Below, piece after piece: positions 9,735 to 18,737 of a DNA stretch of 64,000 nucleotides. The stretch spans positions 186,001 to 250,000 of the forward strand of contig CAYFWF010000068.1 in the NCBI GenBank assembly GCA_964346815.1. Direction: 5' to 3'. Under the pieces are notes generated by a model, which saw nothing but the letters and a program-made list of their open reading frames with translations, was not told the origin of the DNA and searched no databases. The translations under genes were made by a program, and so were the position numbers. Position 1 is the stretch's first letter. Each line of letters begins with the position of its first letter. Source of the stretch: CAYFWF01 sp964346815 (GTDB taxonomy: Bacteria > Acidobacteriota > Aminicenantia > Aminicenantales > Aminicenantaceae).

Positions 9735-10516
9735 TAAAGATAGGTCCTATCAGCATCCATACATACGGTTTCATGATGGCGGTCGGTGTGGCTTTTGCCC
9801 TATGGTTTGTTTATGTCCAGGCCAAAAAACAGGCTCTGGATGCGGCAAAAATTTTAGATATGGCCTTTTACACCATAATCGTCTCTCTGATAGGGGCTAA
9901 ACTCGTTCTCTTCGTCGGGAATTTTTCCTATTATATGGAATACCCTTCCGAACTGGTGAGTTTCGCCCGAACGGGAGGGGTGTTTCAAGGGGGTTTAGTC
10001 TTTGGGATCATTTTCGCTCTTTGGTATCTGAGGAGGCATCGGATCCCCACCTGGAAGGTCGGGGACTTGGCCGGACCTGCATTGGCTTTAGGACACGGAT
10101 TCGGTCGGATAGGGTGTTTCACCGCGGGCTGTTGTTATGGCAGAGAATGCGATGTTCCATGGGGAGTCATTTTTCACAGCGACTATGCCCACAACCTCAC
10201 CGGAATTCCTCTCGAGACGCTCCTTCATCCCACCCAGCTCTATGAGGCTGTTCTTAATTTTACGAATTTCTTTGTCCTCTTTTTTATTTTGAGGAAAAAA
10301 ACATTCGATGGGCAGGTTTTTTCTCTTTATATCATCAACTACTCGGTCATCCGTTATTTCGTGGAGTTCTATCGGGGAGATCATCCGGATAAGGTCTTCC
10401 TGATCCAGAATCCTTCTCCTTATACGAGTCTTTCTCTTCCTCAGCTTTTTTGTCTTCTCGGAATTATTGCAGGATTTGGGCTGTATTTTTTTCTCAGAAA
10501 ACGGAACGTTGCCTAA
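9719..10516 (+). CDS. lgt: Prolipoprotein diacylglyceryl transferase
   Basis: 265 residues, polytopic inner-membrane enzyme that adds diacylglycerol to the lipobox cysteine. The signature HGFGRIGCFTAGCCYG is at residues 126-141, and HPTQLYEA and RYFVEFYRGD follow. The ATG at 9719 is preceded by AAGAGGAG inside the end of lspA, so Lgt and LspA, successive steps of lipoprotein maturation, are made from overlapping frames. Confidence 0.97.
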   Translation: MFPVLIKIGPISIHTYGFMMAVGVAFALWFVYVQAKKQALDAAKILDMAFYTIIVSLIGAKLVLFVGNFSYYMEYPSELVSFARTGGVFQGGLVFGIIFALWYLRRHRIPTWKVGDLAGPALALGHGFGRIGCFTAGCCYGRECDVPWGVIFHSDYAHNLTGIPLETLLHPTQLYEAVLNFTNFFVLFFILRKKTFDGQVFSLYIINYSVIRYFVEFYRGDHPDKVFLIQNPSPYTSLSLPQLFCLLGIIAGFGLYFFLRKRNVA

Positions 10517-11420
10517 GAAAATCTTCCTGGTACATTTCCCTGATGCCGATCAGCGGTTGGATGTCTTTTTGTCCGGAAGGATCAAATGGCTGACGCGCTC
10601 CCAGCTTCAGAAATTGATCGGGGAAAAAAGAGCCAGAATCAGAGGAAAGCCAAGGAAGCCGAGTTACCGATTGAGAGAAGGAGATCTGATCGAATTCGAA
10701 TATGAACTTCCAGCAGAGGAAGAAATCATACCGGAGGATATTCCGCTCACATTCATATATGAAGATGCTCATATAGTCGTTATAGATAAGCCTTCGGGTA
10801 TGGTGGTTCATCCCGGCGCAGGAAGGAAACAAAAGACTCTGGTGAACGCCCTTTTGTATCGTTATCCCGGGCTTAGGGAAATAGGACCGGAACTGAGGCC
10901 CGGGATCGTTCACCGGTTAGACAAAGAAACCTCTGGAGTGCTAGTTGTGGCAAAATCGAAAAAAGCTTATACGGAACTCCAGAAACAGTTTAAACAGAGA
11001 AAAGTCGGGAAAAGATATTTAGGCCTTGTGTGGGGAAACATCTCCCGCCAGGAAGGATCGATCAGCTGGGCGATAGGCCGCCATGGCAGGTATGGGGAGA
11101 GAATGTCGATTAGGACGAAAAAGCCGCGACCAGCTGAGACCATATTTAAAGTCTTGAAGAGGTACCATGGATTGACCCTTCTGGATATAAATCCTATCAC
11201 AGGGAGAACGCATCAGATCAGGGTTCACTTGGCAGCATCGGGACATCCTCTGGCAGGGGATGAACGTTATGGGCACAGAAAATCCAAAATTCGCTGCCCA
11301 AGGCTTTTTCTCCATGCTTATAAAATAGCCTTTGATCATCCTCAGACAGGTGAAAGGGTCGAGTATTCTTCTCCTCTTCCAGAGGACTTAAAGACATTCT
11401 TGCTTAAAATCCAGCCGTAA
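10509..11420 (+). CDS. rluD: RluD-family 23S rRNA pseudouridine synthase
   Basis: About 303 residues from the TTG at 10509. An N-terminal S4-like RNA-binding domain (QRLDVFLSG through VGDL-like GDLIEFEY) precedes the RluA-family catalytic domain with HRLDKETSG. The aspartate of that motif, about residue 138, is the catalytic residue. C-terminal GRTHQIRVHL is also diagnostic. RluD modifies helix 69 of 23S rRNA; RluA or RluC specificity cannot be excluded. The frame opens earlier at TTG 10467, but the later TTG, inside the last codons of lgt with GGAA upstream, gives a normal RluD N-terminus. Confidence 0.9.
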   Translation: MPKKIFLVHFPDADQRLDVFLSGRIKWLTRSQLQKLIGEKRARIRGKPRKPSYRLREGDLIEFEYELPAEEEIIPEDIPLTFIYEDAHIVVIDKPSGMVVHPGAGRKQKTLVNALLYRYPGLREIGPELRPGIVHRLDKETSGVLVVAKSKKAYTELQKQFKQRKVGKRYLGLVWGNISRQEGSISWAIGRHGRYGERMSIRTKKPRPAETIFKVLKRYHGLTLLDINPITGRTHQIRVHLAASGHPLAGDERYGHRKSKIRCPRLFLHAYKIAFDHPQTGERVEYSSPLPEDLKTFLLKIQP

Positions 11421-11427
11421 AATTCTC

Positions 11428-11457
11428 TTGAGTTGGGAGGGAAATTTGTTGTATTAT
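11428..11457 (+). promoter_or_regulatory. Candidate promoter for the EF-G-like gene
   Basis: TTGAGT (11428-11433), an 18-base spacer and TATTAT (11452-11457), about 80 bases before the ATG at 11538. A moderate match to consensus. Confidence 0.4.
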
Positions 11458-11537
11458 AAGCGTTGCTGAATTTCAATCAAGTTCGGCTGTCGTTTTCCTC
11501 GAAAAATCAAATTTTGCTGATAGAGGGAGGATTTATC

Positions 11538-13619
11538 ATGAAAGACTACGCTCCTGAAAAAATACGAAACGTTGCAGTCATCGGTCACGGATCCAGTGGA
11601 AAGACATCGTTGACATCCGCAATACTGTTCGACTCCGGTGCAACGACAAGATTGACCAAGACTGAAAAAGGGAACACCGTTACGGACTATGATCCAGACG
11701 AGATCGAAAGACAGATAACCATCAACTCGGCCGTCTGTCATGCGGAATGGAGAGACCACAAAATAAACCTTGTGGATTGTCCAGGATATATGAATTTTCT
11801 CTGGGATACGAGGGCAAGCCTCAGGGCCGTAGATTCAGGGATTCTCGTGGTGTGCGGAGTAGCTGGCGTTGAGGTTGGGACAGAGAAGGTATGGGAAATG
11901 CTCGAGGAGCTTGAGCTGCCCCGAATGTTCGTGATCAATAAACTCGACCGAGAAAACGCGCAGTATGAGCGGACCGTGCAATCCATCCATAATTTTTTCG
12001 GCCGTCAAGCTGTACCCGTACAACTTCCGATTGGTGAGGAGAAAAATTTCAAAGGATTTGTGGATCTGATCGGGAAGGAAGCCTATATTTACGAGAAAGA
12101 TGAAAGCGGAAAATTTAAAAAGCAAGATATACCGGAGGAACTGAAGGATACAGCAGAAAGCAAGGCCCAGGAACTGATAGAAATGGTCGCTGAGAACGAT
12201 GAAAAGTTAATGGAGATTTATTTTGAAAAGGGAGAACTCTCTCCCCAAGAGCTCAAAGAGGGGCTTCGGAAGAGCATCGCCAGCCAGCAGTTTTTTCCCA
12301 TATTGGTCTCTTCAGCAGTGTCGAACATCGGTGCACAACCGATTTTAGACGGCATCGTAGATTATCTGCCCACTCCTCTACAATTAGGGGAATTGAAGGG
12401 GAAGGAAGGATCGGTTAAAACCTCACTGGATCATCCCTTTTCTTCCTTGGTCTTCAAGACGATTTCAGACCCTTATACGGGAAGAATATCGCTGCTGCGA
12501 ATTTTTTCCGGCAAGGTGAATCCTGATACGGCAGTGACCAACTGCAGCAGAGAGACATCCGAGAAATTGGGAGGTTTGTTTTTCCTCCAGGGAAAGGAGC
12601 AGATTCCAGCTGGACAAGCGAAAGCCGGAGATATCGTGGCTACGGCAAAATTGAAGGAAACCTTCACAGGAGACACGTTGTGTGCAAAGGGATCGTCAAT
12701 CAAATTTCATCCAATCAAATTTCCAGAGCCTTCCATTTCTTTCGCGATCAAGCCCAAGACGAGAGCGGATGAAGATCGCATCTCCCAGGCTGTTCACCGG
12801 ATTACGGAAGAAGATCCCACTGTGAAAATCGAGAGAGATTCAGAAACCAATGAACTGATCATTTCTGGAAATGGGCAGCTCCACGTAGAAATCGTCACTG
12901 ATCGTTTGAAAAAAAGATTCAATGTTAGTGTGGATCTCAAGCCTCCCAAGATCCCTTACAAAGAAACCATCAAGGGAAAGTCTGATGTTCAAGGCAAATA
13001 TAAGAAGCAAACCGGGGGTCGCGGACAGTATGGCGACGTCAAAATAAAGATGGAACCCCTTGCCCGTGGTGAGGATTTTGAATTCGAAGACAAGATATTT
13101 GGAGGCGCGATTCCCAAAAATTTCATCCCATCAATCGAGAAAGGCATTCAGGAAGCCCGCAAAAAAGGAGTGGTATCAGGTTATCCGGTAGTCGACTTCA
13201 AGGTCATCCTTTATGATGGTTCCTACCATGATGTTGATTCTTCGGACATTGCATTCAAGGTCGCGGCATCCATGGCGTTTAAAAAGGGGATGAAGGAAGC
13301 GAGGCCAACGATCCTGGAACCCATAATGAATATTGAGGTGTACACGCCGGAAACATATATGGGAGATATCATGGGAAACCTCAATGGACGGAGAGGAAAA
13401 GTTCAAGGGATGGAGCAAAAAGGTACTCTGCGGATCATTAAAGCCCAGGTTCCCATGTCTGAAATGTTGGATTTTGAGCCGACCCTTACTTCCATAACCG
13501 GAGGCCGAGGATCCTTCATGATGGAATTCTCCCGTTACGAAGAAGTCCCGTTTCAGCTCCAGCAAAAAATCGTGGATGAAGCCGTCAAAGAAGGCCGGGT
13601 CAAGGCTGAAGAAGAATAA
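11538..13619 (+). CDS. Elongation factor G-like GTPase (EF-G-II type)
   Basis: 693 residues from the ATG at 11538, which has GAGGGAGG upstream; an earlier in-frame codon at 11463 lacks such a site. Domains follow EF-G order: a GTPase with P-loop GHGSSGKT (residues 16-23), DCPGY, NKLD, then EF-G domains II to V ending in TGGRGSFMMEFSRYEEVP. The P-loop GHGSSGKT differs from the AHIDAGKT of canonical FusA and is typical of the second EF-G paralogue. The gene stands alone, not beside rpsL, rpsG or tuf, so a conventional fusA is expected elsewhere. Its role (back-translocation, ribosome recycling or stress translation in other bacteria) cannot be decided here. Confidence 0.9.
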   Translation: MKDYAPEKIRNVAVIGHGSSGKTSLTSAILFDSGATTRLTKTEKGNTVTDYDPDEIERQITINSAVCHAEWRDHKINLVDCPGYMNFLWDTRASLRAVDSGILVVCGVAGVEVGTEKVWEMLEELELPRMFVINKLDRENAQYERTVQSIHNFFGRQAVPVQLPIGEEKNFKGFVDLIGKEAYIYEKDESGKFKKQDIPEELKDTAESKAQELIEMVAENDEKLMEIYFEKGELSPQELKEGLRKSIASQQFFPILVSSAVSNIGAQPILDGIVDYLPTPLQLGELKGKEGSVKTSLDHPFSSLVFKTISDPYTGRISLLRIFSGKVNPDTAVTNCSRETSEKLGGLFFLQGKEQIPAGQAKAGDIVATAKLKETFTGDTLCAKGSSIKFHPIKFPEPSISFAIKPKTRADEDRISQAVHRITEEDPTVKIERDSETNELIISGNGQLHVEIVTDRLKKRFNVSVDLKPPKIPYKETIKGKSDVQGKYKKQTGGRGQYGDVKIKMEPLARGEDFEFEDKIFGGAIPKNFIPSIEKGIQEARKKGVVSGYPVVDFKVILYDGSYHDVDSSDIAFKVAASMAFKKGMKEARPTILEPIMNIEVYTPETYMGDIMGNLNGRRGKVQGMEQKGTLRIIKAQVPMSEMLDFEPTLTSITGGRGSFMMEFSRYEEVPFQLQQKIVDEAVKEGRVKAEEE

Positions 13620-13714
13620 AAATAACCGATAACAACGGTTCTCATCCGACACTCTTTTACGCCCGTACGCGGTGCCGGGGTGATCAGAGGGAGAGAAAGA
13701 GGAGGATAATCATC

Positions 13715-14947
13715 ATGTTTTTTAAGAGAATTCTGATGGTGCTGATGATACTTTCATCTGCAGTCATGACATTTGCTGATGAAGAAGACAGGATTCTCCG
13801 TCTCAAAATTGGGGATGAGGATCTCAAAGATAAAACGATGGAAATTTCTGCCGGCACAGTTTACTCAGCAAAGAAAGGTGAACCTATTTCTTTTGACGAT
13901 ATGATTCAAGAGATGGCCGCAAGCCGATTCGTCTATATAGGAGAAACGCATAACAGCTTCCCTATGCACCAGATCCAAGCTGAGATAATCAGCGCTCTGT
14001 ATAAACAGGACAGGAACCTTTCTGTAGGTCTGGAGATGTTCCCTGTGACTCGTCAGGAGGTTTTGAACCAATGGAGCTTGGAGATACTTTCTGAATGCGA
14101 GTTCATCAGGACTGCACAGTGGTATGTAACCTGGAATTTCAATTTTGGATATTATCAGAACATTTTCCAATTTGTTAAAGAAAAGTCCCTTCCCTTGTAT
14201 GCTCTGAACGTTCCAAGAGACATCATCTCCCAAATCAGAATGAGAGGTTGGGAGTCTCTCTCAGAAGAAGAAAAAGGATTGGTCCCTGAACCTGGACTCG
14301 GTCATGAAGAACACAGGAGTCTAATCCGCACCATTTTTGAGAATACACACCTTCCCCCTCAGATGAAAGGGAAGGGGCTGGAGATGGCCTTCGAGGGCCT
14401 CTACAGGGCTCAATCGGCATGGGATGAGACCATGGCCTTTTATGCGCGCAGAGCTTTGGAAAAAGAAAGAGGCAAGTTGGTTGTATTGGCAGGGTCAGGA
14501 CACCTGCTTTATAACCTGGGGATCAATCGAAGGGCATATGAGAAGAGTCATCTTCCATTCAAAACGGTAATCTGCGTCGAGGTCCCCAAAGACAGACAGA
14601 GTATCGAAGTCTCACGAAGTCTGGCAGACTACGTTTGGGGAATCCCTGAAGAGGGAAAGCCGGTGTTTCCTTCAGTGGGTTTAAGCCTCAAGAAAGTCGA
14701 TGGATTGGATAACCTGGTCATCGATAAGAGTCCAATAGACGGTGTCGCTGAGCATAGCGGTTTTAAGAAAGGCGACGTGATACTTTCTGTAGATGGAAAA
14801 GGTTTCGAGGATATCAACGATTTGAGGATTTACCTTGCGGATTTTAATTGGGGGGATGAAAGCGAATTTCTCGTGTTGCGGGATGCTGAAGAGGTCCGGG
14901 TGGCTTTAGAATTTCTGATGTCTCAAAATGAGAGAGAAAAACAATAG
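13715..14947 (+). CDS. Exported ChaN-like (DUF399) protein with C-terminal PDZ domain
   Basis: 410 residues. An N-terminal signal peptide (MFFKRILMVLMILSSAVMTFA) is followed by a ChaN/DUF399 domain with IGETHNS (residues 75-81), GLEMFP and LAGSGHLLYN. From about residue 310 a PDZ-like domain reads IDGVAEHSGFKKGDVILSVDG. ChaN-type proteins have been linked to haem or iron uptake, and the fold is related to the Tiki/TraB metalloprotease superfamily, so a hydrolytic role is also possible. There is no lipobox cysteine, so it is probably a soluble periplasmic protein. GGAGGATAATCATC precedes the ATG at 13715. The next gene follows after 13 bases. Confidence 0.85.
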   Translation: MFFKRILMVLMILSSAVMTFADEEDRILRLKIGDEDLKDKTMEISAGTVYSAKKGEPISFDDMIQEMAASRFVYIGETHNSFPMHQIQAEIISALYKQDRNLSVGLEMFPVTRQEVLNQWSLEILSECEFIRTAQWYVTWNFNFGYYQNIFQFVKEKSLPLYALNVPRDIISQIRMRGWESLSEEEKGLVPEPGLGHEEHRSLIRTIFENTHLPPQMKGKGLEMAFEGLYRAQSAWDETMAFYARRALEKERGKLVVLAGSGHLLYNLGINRRAYEKSHLPFKTVICVEVPKDRQSIEVSRSLADYVWGIPEEGKPVFPSVGLSLKKVDGLDNLVIDKSPIDGVAEHSGFKKGDVILSVDGKGFEDINDLRIYLADFNWGDESEFLVLRDAEEVRVALEFLMSQNEREKQ

Positions 14948-14960
14948 GGAGGAGGATTCC

Positions 14961-16019
14961 ATGCATTCTAAAAGAGATAATAAGAAGCTGCTTTATTTCC
15001 TCTTGGTGGGGATCATTTTGACCGCCTTTTTATCGGCAGGCATCCAAGAAGAATCTCAGAGAATTGGGCGGCTGATGAAACATGTCGACAAGATTATCAG
15101 AGGCGTCGAGGGAGTGGTCGGCGTGGCAGTCAAGCATATAGAATCAGGGGAGGAGTTCGCTATAAACGGTGACACCTATTTTCCGATGGCAAGCGTTTTC
15201 AAGATCCCTATATTGGTAGAGGTGCTGGCTCAGGTAAAAGAGGGACAATTCGCCTTAACAGATGAAATCAGCATTCAAAAGACCGATCAGCATTTAGGAA
15301 GCGGGATGCTGAGTGACCTTGATGCTCCTGGAATCAAACTCACCATACGCAACCTCGTCAATCTTATGATGTTGATCTCCGACAACTCAGCCACGGATCT
15401 CTTATTGACTAAAGTTGGGGCTGAGAACGTCACCCACCGTCTCAGATCGTATGGCTTGGAAAAGATCACTGTCGACAGAACCTGCCAGCATTTAATCATG
15501 GATGCTATCGGGATGGATTACCATAAATACAAGGATCTGCCCTTGGATGAAGTGACCGAAGCTTTCAGAAAAGATAGGGCTGAGAATCCCGAAGCCTTCG
15601 AGAAGGCTACAGAAAGCTTCAGCGAGATCATCAAGGACCAGAGTTCACCCAAGGCCATGAACAGGTTATTGGAGCTCATTTATGGGAAGAAAATCCTGGA
15701 TGCAGAGAGCTGTGACTTGATCATCGATGTCATGCTGAGGTGTCAAACAGGACAGAGGAGAATCAAGGGTGACCTCCCTCCAGATGCAAAAGTAGCCCAC
15801 AAAACAGGAACAATCGGCGGAACAGTCAATGATGCAGGTATCATCGAACTTCCTGATGATTTGGGACATGTCATCCTGACCGTATTCACCAAAGATACAA
15901 AGGAAGAAACGAGAATAGTGGAAGATAGCATCGCTCAGATTGCAAGATTCGTCTATGACTACTTCACCTTCACATCAGATTCGAAAACAACTCAGCGCTT
16001 TTCAAGGAAATCCTTCTAA
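14961..16019 (+). CDS. Class A beta-lactamase-fold serine hydrolase without Glu166
   Basis: 352 residues from the ATG at 14961, preceded by GGGAGGAGG; an upstream in-frame ATG at 14928 lies inside the previous gene. A single N-terminal hydrophobic segment (LLYFLLVGIILTAFLSAG) is a signal or anchor. The penicillin-recognising motifs are present: SVFK (Ser78, Lys81), SDN (140-142) and HKTGT (KTG 281-283). Where class A beta-lactamases have the deacylating Glu166, the aligned residue is Cys175 in VDRTCQHLIMD, followed by about 50 extra residues. This fits the Beta-lactamase2 (PF13354) type serine hydrolases rather than a true beta-lactamase. It is probably co-transcribed with the ChaN-PDZ gene. 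Confidence 0.85.
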   Translation: MHSKRDNKKLLYFLLVGIILTAFLSAGIQEESQRIGRLMKHVDKIIRGVEGVVGVAVKHIESGEEFAINGDTYFPMASVFKIPILVEVLAQVKEGQFALTDEISIQKTDQHLGSGMLSDLDAPGIKLTIRNLVNLMMLISDNSATDLLLTKVGAENVTHRLRSYGLEKITVDRTCQHLIMDAIGMDYHKYKDLPLDEVTEAFRKDRAENPEAFEKATESFSEIIKDQSSPKAMNRLLELIYGKKILDAESCDLIIDVMLRCQTGQRRIKGDLPPDAKVAHKTGTIGGTVNDAGIIELPDDLGHVILTVFTKDTKEETRIVEDSIAQIARFVYDYFTFTSDSKTTQRFSRKSF

Positions 16020-16041
16020 ACGAGTTCCATATAGACGGTTT

Positions 16042-16920
16042 TCATGAAGGCTGGTTCAGGGCTTCTTTGACCTTTGCTCCGATTTCAGCCGGGCTCTTGG
16101 CTACCAGAACTCCTGCTTCCTCCAGAGCTTCCATTTTTTCCTTGGCAGTGCCCTTTCCTCCAGCGATGATGGCCCCCGCATGCCCCATCCGACGGCCTGG
16201 AGGGGCCGTTTGCCCCGCAATGAAGCTTACAACCGGTTTGGGAAATTCTTTCTCGATATATTCGGCTGCTTCCTCTTCGGCTGTCCCTCCAATCTCACCG
16301 ATGAGGATAACGGCTTCTGTTCCTTCATCGTCCTTGAACATCTTGAGAAGGTCGATAAACTTCAACCCGACAATAGGGTCTCCGCCGATTCCGATGGCAG
16401 TGGATTGTCCGTAGCCCTGGAGCGATACCTGCTGCACGGCCTCATAGGTCAATGTCCCCGAACGGGATATGATGCCTATGGTTCCTTTTTTGTGTATGTG
16501 TCCTGGCATGATTCCGATTTTGCATTTTCCTGGAGATATGATTCCGGGTGTATTCGGGCCGATGAGTTTGCAGTCTGAACCCTTGAGGAATTGTTTGGCT
16601 TTGATCATGTCGAAAGTGGGAATACCTTCCGTAATACACACAATGACTTTTAGTCCTGCCTCAACCGCTTCCATGAGAGCATCCGCAGCGAAGAAGGGGG
16701 GGACAAAAATGGCCGATGCATTGGCTTCCTCTTTTTCCACTGCATCGGCGACAGTGTTGTAAACAGGGACACCGAGATGGGTCTGGCCCCCCTTGCCCGG
16801 AGTTACACCAGCAACTACCTTTGTTCCATACTCCTGCATTCTCTGGGTGTGGAATGTTCCTTCTCCTCCTGTGATTCCTTGTACAACCACTCGGGTTGAC
16901 TCATCAATCAAAATACTCAT
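16042..16920 (-). CDS. sucD: Succinyl-CoA synthetase, alpha subunit
   Basis: 292 residues. It binds CoA and carries the phosphohistidine of the enzyme that interconverts succinyl-CoA and succinate with ATP or GTP synthesis. The N-terminal Rossmann region contains GITGGEGTFHTQRM; the phosphorylated His lies in GHAGAIIAGG near residue 246, and GPNTPGIISP is also present. It follows sucC after 14 bases and closes the minus-strand TCA block. It converges with the serine hydrolase gene with only 22 bases between them and no visible terminator. Confidence 0.98.
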   Translation of the reverse strand: MSILIDESTRVVVQGITGGEGTFHTQRMQEYGTKVVAGVTPGKGGQTHLGVPVYNTVADAVEKEEANASAIFVPPFFAADALMEAVEAGLKVIVCITEGIPTFDMIKAKQFLKGSDCKLIGPNTPGIISPGKCKIGIMPGHIHKKGTIGIISRSGTLTYEAVQQVSLQGYGQSTAIGIGGDPIVGLKFIDLLKMFKDDEGTEAVILIGEIGGTAEEEAAEYIEKEFPKPVVSFIAGQTAPPGRRMGHAGAIIAGGKGTAKEKMEALEEAGVLVAKSPAEIGAKVKEALNQPS

Positions 16921-16934
16921 GTTCCACTCCTCTG

Positions 16935-18101
16935 TTATTTTTTTTGCTGGGCAAGGGGAACGACTTTTTCGGCTGCTTCTCTCATACTGGATGCAGGATG
17001 AAAACTCAATCCAGATTCCTCCAATATCTTTTTTCCTTGCTCGACATTAGTCCCCTCGAGTCTGACCACCATCGGGACATCCAGGCCTACTTCCTTGGCC
17101 GCTTTTACGATGCCGTTCGCTACAAGGTCGCAGCGGACGATGCCTCCAAATATGTTGATCAGTGCCGCTTTAACGTCTTTATCTGAGACGAGAATTTTGA
17201 ATGCGTTTTTGACCGCTTCTTCAGAAACACCCCCGCCAACATCCAAAAAATTGGCTGGCATTCCGCCTGTATGCATGATGATGTCCATTGTAGCCATAGC
17301 CAAGCCGGCGCCGTTGACCATGCAGCCGACATTTCCATCCAATTTGATGTAATTCAGATCGTATTTGGAAGCTTCAACCTCAAGTGGCTCCTCTTCATCG
17401 AGGTCCCTCATCTCTGCTATATCTTTATGACGGGGCAGAGCATTATCGTCAAAATTCATTTTCGCATCCAGGGCCAGGACGTTTCCTTGTTTGGTTACGA
17501 GCAAAGGATTGATCTCAGCAAGGGAAGCATCGGTTGACTGGAAAGCTTCATACAGTCCTGTGATGAATTTGACTGCCTGTTTATATGTGTCCCCCCGGAG
17601 TCCGAGTTTGAACGCGATTTTCCTCGATTGAAAACTGAGGAATCCAGTCGCTGGATTGATGTATTCTTTAAAAATGAGTTCCGGGGTTTCGGCTGCAACC
17701 TTTTCAATTTCTACTCCCCCTTCAGTCGAGGCCATGACAACCGGTGTCTCCTTGGCTCTGTCGATCACGATGCCAAGATAGAGCTCTCGGTCTATATCCA
17801 GTGCCTCTTCGACAAGAATTCTTTTGACAAGTTTTCCTTCTGGTCCGGTTTGGGGCGTGACGAGCGTCATACCGATCATTGCCCGGGCGAGCTTTTCTGC
17901 CTCTTCTGGCCCTTCGGCCAGTTTGATGCCTCCGCCTTTGCCTCTTCCTCCTGCATGAACCTGAGCTTTCAGCACAACTTTGGGACCGATTCTTTCTGCG
18001 ATTTCTCTGGCTTTTTCTGCTGTTTCGGCTACCTCGCCCTGAGGGGTTTGCACGTTGAACGCGCTCAGGATCTGTTTGGCTTGATATTCATGAATTTTCA
18101 T
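16935..18101 (-). CDS. sucC: Succinyl-CoA synthetase, beta subunit
   Basis: 388 residues. ATP-grasp subunit that binds the nucleotide and succinate. It begins MKIHEYQAKQIL, has the grasp-loop stretch QVHAGGRGKGGG, GNVGCMVNGAGLAMATMD and NIFGGIVRCD, all typical of SucC. Ordered icd-mdh-fumarase beta-sucC-sucD on the minus strand. Nucleotide preference (ATP or GTP) cannot be read with confidence. Confidence 0.98.
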   Translation of the reverse strand: MKIHEYQAKQILSAFNVQTPQGEVAETAEKAREIAERIGPKVVLKAQVHAGGRGKGGGIKLAEGPEEAEKLARAMIGMTLVTPQTGPEGKLVKRILVEEALDIDRELYLGIVIDRAKETPVVMASTEGGVEIEKVAAETPELIFKEYINPATGFLSFQSRKIAFKLGLRGDTYKQAVKFITGLYEAFQSTDASLAEINPLLVTKQGNVLALDAKMNFDDNALPRHKDIAEMRDLDEEEPLEVEASKYDLNYIKLDGNVGCMVNGAGLAMATMDIIMHTGGMPANFLDVGGGVSEEAVKNAFKILVSDKDVKAALINIFGGIVRCDLVANGIVKAAKEVGLDVPMVVRLEGTNVEQGKKILEESGLSFHPASSMREAAEKVVPLAQQKK

Positions 18102-18160
18102 TGGACTTATCCTTTTTTAAATCGGAGTGAATTCAGGAGCGGATAAACAGTTGAGTTTTT

Positions 18161-18715
18161 CTAGTCTCTCCTGTATTGCTGTTTGCCCTCTTCATAAAGG
18201 TCTCCGCCGTACATGTCGTTGATCACAATACAGGGAAATTCCTTGACCTTGACTCTTCTTATGGCTTCTGGACCGAGCTCTGGATAGGCTATGACCTCTG
18301 CTTCTTCAATGCTTTTTGAAATCAAGGCTCCAGCTCCGCCCACCGCTGCAAGATAAACAGCCTTGTATTTTTTTAGAGATTCCTTGACTTCCTCGTTCCG
18401 GGAACCTTTTCCAATCGTTCCTTTTATCCCTAATCGATGGAGTGTGGGTGCATAGGAATCCATTCTGTAGCTGGTTGTGGGACCGGCTGACCCTATAGGC
18501 TTTCCCGGCCGCGCAGGAGTGGGTCCCACATAATAGATGATCTGTCCTTGCACCTCGATCGGGAGTTCTTTTCCCTCATTAACGAGATCAATCAATTTTT
18601 TATGTGCAGAGTCTCGCCCCGTGTATAAGTAGCCAGTGATGTAGACCGTATCTCCTGCCTTAAGCTTTGCTATGACTTCGTTTGAAACAGGGGTTGTGAT
18701 TCTGTGTTCCGCCAT
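18161..18715 (-). CDS. Class I fumarase beta (C-terminal) subunit
   Basis: 184 residues matching the beta subunit of two-part iron-sulfur fumarases and tartrate dehydratases (FumA C-terminal half, TtdB). Motifs include AGDTVYITGYLYTGRDSAHK, YYVGPTPARPG, GSAGPTTSYRMD and INDMYGGDLY. In the family it pairs with an alpha subunit carrying the 4Fe-4S cluster to hydrate fumarate to malate. No alpha gene is adjacent: 22 bases upstream is mdh and downstream is sucC. Its place between mdh and sucC favours fumarase over tartrate dehydratase. Confidence 0.9.
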   Translation of the reverse strand: MAEHRITTPVSNEVIAKLKAGDTVYITGYLYTGRDSAHKKLIDLVNEGKELPIEVQGQIIYYVGPTPARPGKPIGSAGPTTSYRMDSYAPTLHRLGIKGTIGKGSRNEEVKESLKKYKAVYLAAVGGAGALISKSIEEAEVIAYPELGPEAIRRVKVKEFPCIVINDMYGGDLYEEGKQQYRRD

Positions 18716-18737
18716 GATCGCATCTCTCTACTGTAGA

